Program-made: the position numbers and the translations under genes
Shown here: piece by piece, positions 38,570 to 47,911 of the stretch
How the letters are laid out: every line of letters begins with the position of its first letter
Position numbering within the stretch: the first letter of the stretch is position 1
The notes under the pieces: generated by a model
Told to the model about the DNA's origin: nothing
The model's input: the letters and a program-made list of their open reading frames with translations, nothing else
The model's database searches: none
Source of the DNA: Rhodocyclales bacterium
GTDB lineage: Bacteria > Pseudomonadota > Gammaproteobacteria > Burkholderiales > Rhodocyclaceae
Assembly: GCA_026399475.1 (NCBI GenBank)
Contig: JAPLQY010000037.1
Coordinates: 1 to 59,560, forward strand
Direction of reading: 5' to 3'
Length of the DNA: 59,560 bases

Positions 38570-38593
38570 CAAGGGCACAGCCGAAGGCGTGCG

Positions 38594-38610
38594 CCCCCCC
38601 CCCCGGGGGG
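38594..38610. repeat. C11-G6 homopolymer tract
   Basis: Eleven C residues (38594-38604) run directly into six G residues (38605-38610) in the 106-bp gap between the cytochrome c and the first YeeE-type gene. The tract can fold on itself and is prone to slippage. It may tune read-through into the transporter genes. Confidence 0.7.
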
Positions 38611-38675
38611 CGACGCGCCGGCTTCCCGCGCCAGATTGGCAACGACAGCGATTCGGCCATCGAAAGGCAAACATC

Positions 38676-39206
38676 ATGAGCACATCAGAAATGCAAGGCA
38701 ATCCGAAAATCAGACCCTTCTGGTCACCCTTGGCTGCTGGCATCGCGCTCGGCCTGGTCTTGTTGCTGACCTTTGTTCTTTCCGGTCACGGTCTGGGGGC
38801 CAGCGGGGCGGCTAACGACGTGGTCGCCGGCGTCGGCCTGAAGCTGGCGCCCGAGGCCACCAGGGCGAACGGTTACCTCGGACCTGCGGTGGCTGACGGC
38901 AGCCCGATCGGCTCATGGATGACCTGGGAAATCCTCGGCGTCGCCATCGGCGCCCTGGCGGCGGCTTTCATGGCGGGTCGCTTTCGCGTGCAGATGGATG
39001 GCGCGTGCAGCGTCGGCACCCCGAAGCGCCTGATCGCCACCCTGGGCGGCGGCTTCATGGCCGGCCTTGGCGCACGCATAGCGGGCGGCTGCACCAGTGG
39101 TCTCGGGCTCTCGGGCGCGGCGGCACTGGGCATTTCGGCCTTTGTCTTCCTGGCCTTGTTCTTTGCAACCGGAATGATCGTCAGCCGTTTGGTCAAAGGA
39201 GTCTGA
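38676..39206 (+). CDS. YeeE/YedE half-transporter, first half
   Basis: The 176-residue membrane protein covers half of a Sulf_transp (YeeE/YedE) domain, with MDGACSVGTPKRL and GGCTSGLGLSGAAALGISAF carrying the conserved Cys residues. The family includes TsuA, a thiosulfate importer that uses conserved cysteines. It ends 1 bp before the next half-size gene. The start MSTSEMQGNPKIRPF is chosen over an upstream reading through the C/G tract. Confidence 0.85.
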   Translation: MSTSEMQGNPKIRPFWSPLAAGIALGLVLLLTFVLSGHGLGASGAANDVVAGVGLKLAPEATRANGYLGPAVADGSPIGSWMTWEILGVAIGALAAAFMAGRFRVQMDGACSVGTPKRLIATLGGGFMAGLGARIAGGCTSGLGLSGAAALGISAFVFLALFFATGMIVSRLVKGV

Positions 39207-39207
39207 C

Positions 39208-39810
39208 ATGTTCCCACTCAATGATAATGGCATGCTATCGGGTCTGCTCTGCGGCATCTTGTTCGGCTACGTACTGGAAAATGCCGGATTCGGCAGCCCC
39301 GTCAAACTGAGCGCCCAGTTCAAGTTGAGCGACTGGGCGGTATTCAAGGTCATGTTTACCGCCATCGTGGTGGCGGCGGTCGGTTTGTGGCTTCTAAGGC
39401 TCGCCGGCTTGATGCCGCCCGACTCGATTGCCGTACCGCAGGCGGCGCTGATGGCGTCGGCCGTCGGCGGCGTACTGGTCGGTGCAGGGTTTGCGGTAGG
39501 TGGCTACTGCCCGGGCACTTCGGTGGCGGGCCTGTTTTCCGGTCGCCTCGATGCCTTGGTATTCATCGTCGGCGTTGTGCTCGGTACGACCGGGTTTGCG
39601 GTCGCTTACGGGGCGGCGCTCAAGTCCCTGAAGGCCGCCTGGCTGATCGCGGACGGTGACACCTTTACCGAGGTTTACGCCGTTCCGGAACCCGTCGTGC
39701 TGGCCATTCTCGGGCTTGCGCTGATCGCCGTATTCTATTTCGGTTCATGGTTCGAGCGCCGCGGCACCGGCACGGTCACCGCGCAGCAAGCCGTGGAGGG
39801 CGCCCGCTAG
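39208..39810 (+). CDS. YeeE/YedE half-transporter, second half
   Basis: The 200-residue membrane protein has about five helices and the half-domain motif VGAGFAVGGYCPGTSVAGLFSG with a conserved Cys. Two half-size genes side by side are expected to form a pseudo-heterodimer equal to one full YeeE. AAGGAG precedes its ATG within the first half's C-terminus. Confidence 0.85.
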   Translation: MFPLNDNGMLSGLLCGILFGYVLENAGFGSPVKLSAQFKLSDWAVFKVMFTAIVVAAVGLWLLRLAGLMPPDSIAVPQAALMASAVGGVLVGAGFAVGGYCPGTSVAGLFSGRLDALVFIVGVVLGTTGFAVAYGAALKSLKAAWLIADGDTFTEVYAVPEPVVLAILGLALIAVFYFGSWFERRGTGTVTAQQAVEGAR

Positions 39811-39830
39811 ATGGCAGGTGCAGAGCAGTG

Positions 39831-41075
39831 ATGAGCAGCGATAGCGACTCCGGCTGGCGGGCCGGCTTCAAGGCCGACTACCAGGCTATTTTCGTCGAGG
39901 AATGGTCGCCCTTCGTCGGCGCCATGCTGCTGGTGCTGGTCATCATCGGCCTGATGCTCTCCGGCTTGGTCTGGGGCGTATTCGGCGGCGTCAAGTTCTG
40001 GGGCGACTGGTTCAACAACCTGATCGGCCTCGGCCCCATGCTCGGCATCCCGCAGCAAACCGACAGCTTCCTGATGCACCGCATGTCGCTGATGAACATC
40101 ATGCTGGTGGTCGGCGCCTTCAGTGCGGCGCTCCTGTCGCGCCAGTTCAGCCCGAACCGGCCGCCACCCCTCGAATACGTTTGGGCCGCACTCGGCGGCA
40201 GCATGCTCGGCATCGGCGCGGCACTCGCCGGCGGCTGCACCACCGGCGGCTTCTTCAACCCGGTGCTGCACTCCTCCCCGGCCGGCTGGGCGATGTGGCT
40301 GGGCCTGCTGGCCGGTGCCGCGATCGGCCTCAAGCTGCTGTTGTGGACTCTGGACCACATCGAATGGGGCATGCAGGCGCCGCCCGCAATCGATGTTCCG
40401 GCAGGCGTCACCCGCCGCTACCCACTAGTGGCACTGATCATAGTCGTCGGCGTCCTGTTCTGGGCCACGCAGTGGTACGGGTCTGCCAATGAGCAACTGG
40501 TCGCCCGCGCAGTGATAGTTGTCGCCGGCTTCGCCATCGGTTTCATCATGCACCGGTCGCGCCTGTGCTTCGCCCGCGCCTTCCGCGAACCCTTCATGAC
40601 CGCCGAAGGTGACATGACCAAGGCCGTGATCCTGGCGCTGGCGATCGGCATGCCGATTGCCGCACTGCTGTTCCAGAAAAAAGTGATCGACCCTTACCTC
40701 GCCATCCCGGCCACGTTCTGGATCGGCTCGCTGGCGGGCGGCCTTATTTTCGGCATCGGCATGGTGTTCGCCGGCGGCTGCGCTTCGGGTTCGCTGTGGC
40801 GCATGGGCGAAGGACACATCAAGCTGTGGGTCACCATGTTCTTCTTCTCGTGGATGGGATCCACGTCCAGTGCGATTTTCAAGAAGCTCGGCCTGACATC
40901 CATTGATGAAAGCAACGTCGAGACTTATGAAATGACCAAGGTCGGCTTCCAGGCCTACCTGCCGGAAATGCTCGGCAGCTGGGGCTGGACCCTGTTGATC
41001 GGCGGCGGCCTGCTCTTGCTGTGGTATGCACTGGTGCGCTACAACGAATCCACCGAAAAGTTTACTTTGCTCTAA
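39831..41075 (+). CDS. Full-length YeeE/YedE transporter
   Basis: The 414-residue protein has roughly ten transmembrane helices and two Sulf_transp halves. Cys motifs are GGCTTGGFFNPV (about 135), MHRSRLCFARAFREP (about 245) and GGCASGSLWRMGEG (about 310). ATG 39831 starts MSSDSDSGWRAGF. It is a third sulfur-transport gene in the same run, so it may carry a different species from the half-size pair, or carry it in the opposite direction. Confidence 0.88.
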   Translation: MSSDSDSGWRAGFKADYQAIFVEEWSPFVGAMLLVLVIIGLMLSGLVWGVFGGVKFWGDWFNNLIGLGPMLGIPQQTDSFLMHRMSLMNIMLVVGAFSAALLSRQFSPNRPPPLEYVWAALGGSMLGIGAALAGGCTTGGFFNPVLHSSPAGWAMWLGLLAGAAIGLKLLLWTLDHIEWGMQAPPAIDVPAGVTRRYPLVALIIVVGVLFWATQWYGSANEQLVARAVIVVAGFAIGFIMHRSRLCFARAFREPFMTAEGDMTKAVILALAIGMPIAALLFQKKVIDPYLAIPATFWIGSLAGGLIFGIGMVFAGGCASGSLWRMGEGHIKLWVTMFFFSWMGSTSSAIFKKLGLTSIDESNVETYEMTKVGFQAYLPEMLGSWGWTLLIGGGLLLLWYALVRYNESTEKFTLL

Positions 41076-41085
41076 GGAGATAGCC

Positions 41086-42258
41086 ATGAGAACCAAACGA
41101 CTGACGCTGTTCCTCGCGGTCTGCGCCAGCTTCTGCGCTGCGCCATTGGTTTATCCGGCCGCGGCCTTCGCCGCCGATGCAGTTGTCATTCAGCCCCGGG
41201 ACGGCTGGTACAACAAGGCGCTGGTCGATTACGACTTCATGCGCCAGAACGTGAGCATCCCGCCGAAGAAGGGCGTGATGATCATCGATTCGCGCCCGGC
41301 GGCCCGCCAATATGACGTGGGGCACATCCCCGGTGCGATCAACATCCCCGACAGCCAGTTCGACAAGCAGATCGACAAGCTTCCGGCCGACAAGGCCACC
41401 CTGCTGCTGTTCTACTGCGGCGGACTGGAATGCATGCTGAGCCACAACTCGGCGTTCAAGGCCGAGAAGCTCGGCTACAGCAACATCAGGGTGTATCCGG
41501 CCGGCTCGCCCGACTGGAAGGCCAAGGGCGCGCAGATGTCGATATCCGCCGCCTACATCAAGAAGCTGATGGAGGACAAGGCGCCGTATGTGCTGATCGA
41601 CGCGCGGCCCAAGCGTGTCGCCGACAAGGGCATGATCCCAACCGCGCTCAATATCTCCGACACCGAGTTCGACAAGAACGTCGACAAGCTGCCCGCCGAC
41701 AAGGCCACGCCACTGATCTACTACTGCGGCGGCCTCGAATGCGTGCTCTCCGATAACTCGGCGGAAAAGGCGAAGAAGCTCGGCTACACCAATGTCCTGA
41801 CCTATCCGCCAGGCTATCCGGAGTGGGAAAAGCTGAACGCTCCGGCGACGCCGATGGCGGCCATGGCCGGCGCCGCAGCCAGCATGGCGTCCGGCATGGC
41901 ACAGGCCATGGTGCAGTTGATGCCCGGCAAGGAAAAGGGCACGGTCACGGTGGAGTCATTCGAGAAGGTCTGGAAGCAGAATCCGGGCTCCGTGATGCTG
42001 GTCGATGTGCGCGATCCGAAGGAAGTTGCCGCCGGCATGATCAAGGGATCGGTCAACATCCCGATGAACGAACTGGAAAAGAAGATCGCCACGCTGCCGA
42101 CCGACAAGCCGGTGGTCTTCGTCTGCGGAACTGGAGCACGCTCCGGCGAGGCCTTCGATACAGTGAAACTGCTGGGAGGCAAGGTGCAGGCTTCCTTCCT
42201 CGATGCGGATGTCAAGTTCAACGCCGATGGCACCTTCAGCATGGTGCAGAAAAAGTAG
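41086..42258 (+). CDS. Exported triple-rhodanese sulfurtransferase
   Basis: The 390-residue protein has a signal peptide (1-30) and three rhodanese domains with candidate catalytic cysteines: CGGLEC (Cys111), CGGLEC (Cys214) and CGTGAR (Cys347). The first two domains are near-duplicates with paired cysteines and the third is a classical loop. Met/Ala-rich linker at about 257-280. Three persulfide sites in one periplasmic protein suggest relay of sulfane sulfur from transporter or octaheme products. AAGGAG lies just before ATG 41086. Confidence 0.88.
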   Translation: MRTKRLTLFLAVCASFCAAPLVYPAAAFAADAVVIQPRDGWYNKALVDYDFMRQNVSIPPKKGVMIIDSRPAARQYDVGHIPGAINIPDSQFDKQIDKLPADKATLLLFYCGGLECMLSHNSAFKAEKLGYSNIRVYPAGSPDWKAKGAQMSISAAYIKKLMEDKAPYVLIDARPKRVADKGMIPTALNISDTEFDKNVDKLPADKATPLIYYCGGLECVLSDNSAEKAKKLGYTNVLTYPPGYPEWEKLNAPATPMAAMAGAAASMASGMAQAMVQLMPGKEKGTVTVESFEKVWKQNPGSVMLVDVRDPKEVAAGMIKGSVNIPMNELEKKIATLPTDKPVVFVCGTGARSGEAFDTVKLLGGKVQASFLDADVKFNADGTFSMVQKK

Positions 42259-42348
42259 CCACCTTCTCCTGGCCGCCAATAACGCACAAGGCCGGGAGCG
42301 GGTCCTCCGCACCCCGGCCAACCATACTCAATTTCCGGAAATCCAATC

Positions 42349-42834
42349 ATGAAAACAAAGTTTCAGTGCAGGCTAATGCCGGCCCTATCGGCGTTAAGCG
42401 CAGCGGCCGTAACTAAAAGACTATCCATCGTTCTCGCACTTGGTTTTTCCTTCGGGCTTCCGGTTCACGCCCAGAGCCCGGTCGAGTTGTTTGTGGGCAT
42501 CAATTCCGGCAATGCGCAAACACAGGGCGTGGCTTTGGTCCTGGCAAGCCAGGCCGTTGCGCAGAAGGCCGGCGTGCGCGTCCTGCTCTGCAGCGACGGT
42601 GGCCAACTGGCAGTCAAGGACAAAGAGTCGGCAACCCTGAAACCCGTGAACAAGTCGCCGAAGGAAATGCTGCAAGGCCTGATGAAGGCGGGTGCCAAGG
42701 TTGAAGTCTGCGCCCTGTTCCTGCCCAACAGCGACCTGAAGCCGAGCGACCTGATCGAAGGCATCGGTGTCGCCAAGCCGGCCGACGTAGCGGCCTACCT
42801 GCTGCAAGCCAATGTGAAATCCCTGAACTATTGA
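42349..42834 (+). CDS. Exported DsrE-like protein
   Basis: A 161-residue protein with an unusually long signal peptide (cleavage probably after HAQ) and a DsrE/DsrF-like fold: LFVGINSGNAQTQGVALVLASQAVAQKAG, LLCSDGGQLAV, and KVEVCALFLPNSDL with the conserved Cys. DsrE-type proteins carry sulfur as persulfide. The signal region contains the 30-bp repeat (42389-42418), adding about ten residues (LSALSAAAVT). MPALSALSAAAVTK could also be the start. Confidence 0.75.
   Translation: MKTKFQCRLMPALSALSAAAVTKRLSIVLALGFSFGLPVHAQSPVELFVGINSGNAQTQGVALVLASQAVAQKAGVRVLLCSDGGQLAVKDKESATLKPVNKSPKEMLQGLMKAGAKVEVCALFLPNSDLKPSDLIEGIGVAKPADVAAYLLQANVKSLNY
42389..42418. repeat. 30-bp dispersed repeat, copy 2
   Basis: This block equals 5942-5971 except for one base (T here, C there). 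It is in frame with the DsrE-like signal peptide, so it adds coding sequence without breaking the gene. The duplicate elsewhere is non-coding, which argues that it is an inserted DNA element and not a protein motif. Confidence 0.8.
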
Positions 42835-42867
42835 GGGCCATCCACTGCGGTCGCCGCGTCGCGTAGG

Positions 42868-43326
42868 ATGTCCGGCGTGACAACCGAAACCAGCCCGACG
42901 ACAGAGTTCCAGCGCCTCTATACCGGCCGCGTATGGTCCGTGATGCAATGGGATCAACTGACGGCGTTCTGGCAGCGGATCGATCCCGCTGCCGGCTGGT
43001 ATCTGCATGCGGTCGGGGTGTCGCCAGCGCCAACCGTTGCAGCCGATGCCGACGCCGTCAGAGCCTTCATCGAACGCATCGACGCCCTGTTGCGGGCCGA
43101 CCACCACGAGTCCTACTGCGGCATCGTCTATGCCGACAAGCTCGAAAACCCCTCGCTGATCAAGATATACGACCCGAACAACCTCGGATCGTCCTGCGGC
43201 TCCTCGAAAAACCCTCCTCCGCCGGGCTGGATCATGAGCCGCGTGGCGCCCGACGAAATCGATGTCGTCCGGCTCGCACCTGAAAACCGGAAACGCTGGT
43301 GGCAGAGCCTGCTCGGAGATAGCTAG
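42868..43326 (+). CDS. Conserved-looking protein of unknown function
   Basis: I do not recognise the family of this 152-residue protein. It has no signal peptide or membrane helix, an acidic N-terminus, and a Pro/Cys/Ser segment (NNLGSSCGSSKNPPPPGWIM). IVYADKLENPSLIKIYDPNN and DEIDVVRLAPENRKRWWQSL look like ordered structure. It follows the DsrE-like gene by 33 bp and may be in the same transcript. Codon use matches its neighbours. Confidence 0.6.
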   Translation: MSGVTTETSPTTEFQRLYTGRVWSVMQWDQLTAFWQRIDPAAGWYLHAVGVSPAPTVAADADAVRAFIERIDALLRADHHESYCGIVYADKLENPSLIKIYDPNNLGSSCGSSKNPPPPGWIMSRVAPDEIDVVRLAPENRKRWWQSLLGDS

Positions 43327-43407
43327 GGCGTTCCCGCCCGTATTCCCGGTTTTAGTCCGCTCGAGCCTGAGGCATAGTGCCAGCCATTGGCAACACGGAC
43401 AAAGACC

Positions 43408-43800
43408 ATGCCCGATCGCACCTCACTCAAGTTCCTGGTGGTCGACGACTTTTCGACCATGCGCCGCATCGTGCGCAACCTGCTGAAGGAACTCGGCTTC
43501 ACCAATGTCGAGGAGGCGGAAGACGGCGCCGTGGCGCTGACCAAGCTGCGCGAGGGCGGTTTCGAGTTCGTCGTATCCGACTGGAACATGCCCAACATGG
43601 ACGGACTCACGCTGCTGCAAAATGTGCGCGCCGATTCTCAGCTGAAAACCTTGCCCTTCCTCATGATCACCGCCGAAGCGAAGAAGGAGAACATCACTGC
43701 TGCGGTGCAGGCCGGGGCATCGAACTACATCGTCAAGCCCTTCACGGCTGCCACGCTGCAGGAGAAGCTCGACAAGATCTTCGAGAAGATGGGGATCTGA
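43408..43800 (+). CDS. CheY-type response regulator
   Basis: A 130-residue single receiver domain close to CheY. The phosphoacceptor lies in [16 protein letters not shown], with [17 protein letters not shown] (Thr/Ser) and [12 protein letters not shown] (Lys). ATG 43408 ([15 protein letters not shown]) is chosen over a TTG 21 bp upstream. It is an orphan here, with no kinase or flagellar gene beside it, but resembles chemotaxis CheY. Confidence 0.88.
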   Translation: MPDRTSLKFLVVDDFSTMRRIVRNLLKELGFTNVEEAEDGAVALTKLREGGFEFVVSDWNMPNMDGLTLLQNVRADSQLKTLPFLMITAEAKKENITAAVQAGASNYIVKPFTAATLQEKLDKIFEKMGI

Positions 43801-43824
43801 GCAACTAGCCAGATCGTTTGGCTC

Positions 43825-43863
43825 CGGAACTATACCCGACTGATTTTATCGGGTATAGTTCCG
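43825..43863. promoter_or_regulatory. IscR-like palindrome before DUF255 gene
   Basis: CGGAACTATACCCGA (43825-43839) and TCGGGTATAGTTCCG (43849-43863) are perfect 15-bp arms around ctgatttta. The inner 25 bp (43832-43856), beginning ATACCCGACTG and ending ATCGGGTAT, agree at 23 of 25 positions with the E. coli type 1 IscR consensus as I recall it. The site is 20 bp before the next ATG. There is no U-run, so a terminator is less likely. Confidence 0.5.
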
Positions 43864-43882
43864 CGTCTGCTCGAGACCCGCC

Positions 43883-45871
<1,989 letters not shown>

Positions 45872-45962
45872 TTTGGCGGGTTTTCAGGGCAACCTGAATC
45901 CGGTAACATTCGCCGCGCTTTGCCCTATTCGTCCATTCTTACCAACACACAAGGAATTCAAC

Positions 45963-46271
45963 ATGAAATCAGTATTGATCTCCGCGCTGCTTGCTGCCGG
46001 TGTTCTGGCTTCGGCTCCGGCTTTCGCCAACAAGGATCTGGCCACCAAGAGCGGCTGCATGGCCTGCCACGCTGTCGACAAGAAGCTGGTCGGCCCCGCC
46101 TATCAGGAAGTCGCGAAGAAGTACAAGGCCAGCGACGAAGCGATGCTGGTTGCCAAGGTCAAGGCCGGCGGCAAGGGTGTCTGGGGACCGATTCCAATGC
46201 CGCCGAATGCCGCGGTCAAGGATGAAGATCTGAAGACCCTGGTCAAGTGGGTTCTCGCCGGCGCCAAGTAA
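45963..46271 (+). CDS. Class I cytochrome c551/c552-like
   Basis: The 102-residue periplasmic protein has a signal peptide (MKSVLISALLAAGVLASAPAFA), one CMACH (about 32-36) and the Met-ligand region KGVWGPIPMPPNAAVKDEDL, typical of cytochrome c551/c8 electron carriers. AAGGAATTCAAC lies just upstream of ATG 45963. It is followed by a strong terminator, so it is probably a monocistronic gene. Confidence 0.92.
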   Translation: MKSVLISALLAAGVLASAPAFANKDLATKSGCMACHAVDKKLVGPAYQEVAKKYKASDEAMLVAKVKAGGKGVWGPIPMPPNAAVKDEDLKTLVKWVLAGAK

Positions 46272-46290
46272 TTTCCGCCCCAGCCCGAAG

Positions 46291-46326
46291 AAGCCAGTTC
46301 CCGCCATCGCGGGGCTGGCTTTTTTT
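46291..46326 (+). terminator. Intrinsic terminator of cytochrome c551 gene
   Basis: AAGCCAGTTCCCGC and GCGGGGCTGGCT pair around CATC and are followed by TTTTTT (46321-46326), a good Rho-independent terminator 20 bp after the cytochrome c stop. Confidence 0.85.
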
Positions 46327-46350
46327 GTCCCATCCCGGCTGGGATGGGAC
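46327..46350. repeat. Short perfect hairpin
   Basis: GTCCCATCCC (46327-46336) and GGGATGGGAC (46341-46350) form a perfect 10-bp stem with a 4-base loop directly after the terminator. It could add to termination or protect the leftward end of another transcript. From here to 46483 the DNA holds only a tandem TTATCATCC pair near 46432-46452 and the liv leader. Confidence 0.6.
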
Positions 46351-46483
46351 GGTATCCCGGCAAGGCCTAGCCGCGGGTGTCCGGCAGCATTGACAAGTAC
46401 ATGGCAGCAGGCAAGAATCCTCCCGGCTGATTTATCATCCGCCTTATCATCCAGTTGTTCCCCGACCTGAACGGAGCATTGCC

Positions 46484-47839
46484 ATGAATGTGCCCCAAAA
46501 AACTCTCGCGCTTTCCGTGATCGCCGCTGCCACCCTGATGGGTTGCGGCAAGGAAGAACCGCCCCCGCCGCCACCACCCCCGCCACCACCACCTCCCATG
46601 GTGGTCAAGATCGGCAGCGTCGCTCCGCTCACCGGCGGCATCGCGCACCTGGGCAAGGACAACGAGAACGGCGCACGTCTCGCTGTGGACGAAGCCAATG
46701 CTGCTGGCATCACCCTGGGCGGTAAAAAAGTGAAGTTCGAACTGATGTCGGAAGATGACCAATCCGACCCGAAAGTGGGCAACACCGTGGCGCAAAAGCT
46801 GGTCGACGCCAAAGTAGCCGGCATTGTCGGCCACCTCAATTCCGGCACCACGATTCCCGCCTCGGCCATTTACAACCAGGCCGGGTTGCCGATGATCTCG
46901 GGGTCCGCCACCAATCCCGCGCTGACCGAGCAAGGCTTCAAGGGCGTGTTCCGGGTTGTCGGTCGTGACGACCAGCAAGGTCCTGCGATCGCCAGCTATC
47001 TCGCCGGCCAGACCAAGCCGAAAACCGTCGCCGTAATCGATGACGCAACGGCCTACGGCGAGGGTCTTGCCAACGAAGTCGAGAAGACGCTCAAGGCCGC
47101 CGGCATCAAAGTGTTGCCGCGTGAGAAAGGTACCGACAAGACGGTTGACTGGAAGGCCGTGCTGACCAAGATCAAGGGTAAAAAACCCGATGCCGTGTTC
47201 TACGGCGGGATGGATGCCACCGGCGGCCCGCTGCTCAAGCAAGCGCGCGAGTTGAAGATGGCTGCCGTGTTCGCTTTTGGGGATGGCGCCTGTACCGACA
47301 AGATGGCTGAACTCGCAGGCCCTGCTGCGGAGGGCCTGCTCTGCTCGCAGGCCGGTATCCCGGTTCAGGTAGCGGGCAAGAAGTTCCTCGATGCCTACAA
47401 GGCCAAATTCAAGGTCGATCCCATCCTTTACTCGCCCTTCACCTACGATGCCGCAAGTCTGCTGATCAACGCAATGAAGAAAGCGGACTCGCCCGACCCG
47501 GCGAAATACCTGCCGGTACTTGCCGCCAGCGACTACACGGGCGCCAGCGGCAATATCAAGTTCGACGAAAAGGGCGACCGCAAGGATGCCGAGATGACGA
47601 TCTTCACCTTGAAGGAAGGCAAGATCGCTCCGGTGGCCATCCTCAAGAACGGCAAATCGATGACGCTGGATGAGTACGCCCAGGCCACCGCGCCTGCTGC
47701 TGCGCCCACTCCGGCTCCGGCGGCGGCTGGCGCCGCAGCGCCCGCTCCTGGCGCTGCACCGGCAGCAGGAACCGCTGCCCCGGCTCCAGCTGCTGCTCCA
47801 GCTCCGGCGCCTGCAGCCCCAGCCGCTCCGAAGAAGTAA
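46484..47839 (+). CDS. ABC substrate-binding lipoprotein, LivK-like
   Basis: The 451-residue lipoprotein has a signal with LMGC lipobox (Cys21), then 13 prolines in a row (26-38), a periplasmic-binding fold (VVKIGSVAPLTGGIAHLGKD onward) typical of branched-chain amino acid binders, and an Ala/Pro-rich tail from about 400. Ligands of the family include Leu/Ile/Val, amides and aromatic acids; no ligand can be assigned. The tract and tail are unusual, since normal LivK is about 370 residues. It leads the livHMGF run. Confidence 0.9.
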   Translation: MNVPQKTLALSVIAAATLMGCGKEEPPPPPPPPPPPPPMVVKIGSVAPLTGGIAHLGKDNENGARLAVDEANAAGITLGGKKVKFELMSEDDQSDPKVGNTVAQKLVDAKVAGIVGHLNSGTTIPASAIYNQAGLPMISGSATNPALTEQGFKGVFRVVGRDDQQGPAIASYLAGQTKPKTVAVIDDATAYGEGLANEVEKTLKAAGIKVLPREKGTDKTVDWKAVLTKIKGKKPDAVFYGGMDATGGPLLKQARELKMAAVFAFGDGACTDKMAELAGPAAEGLLCSQAGIPVQVAGKKFLDAYKAKFKVDPILYSPFTYDAASLLINAMKKADSPDPAKYLPVLAASDYTGASGNIKFDEKGDRKDAEMTIFTLKEGKIAPVAILKNGKSMTLDEYAQATAPAAAPTPAPAAAGAAAPAPGAAPAAGTAAPAPAAAPAPAPAAPAAPKK

Positions 47840-47854
47840 GCCCACGCTGAACCG

Positions 47855-47892
47855 AACGGGGAAGTCGCCCTCTGGCGGCTTCCCCGTTTTTC
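47855..47892 (+). terminator. Terminator between livK-like and livH
   Basis: ACGGGGAAGTCGCC pairs with GGCGGCTTCCCCGT around CTCT and is followed by TTTT. It would attenuate transcription so the binding protein is made in excess over the membrane and ATPase subunits. Confidence 0.8.
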
Positions 47893-47911
47893 GTTTCCGC
47901 ACACGCGAACC

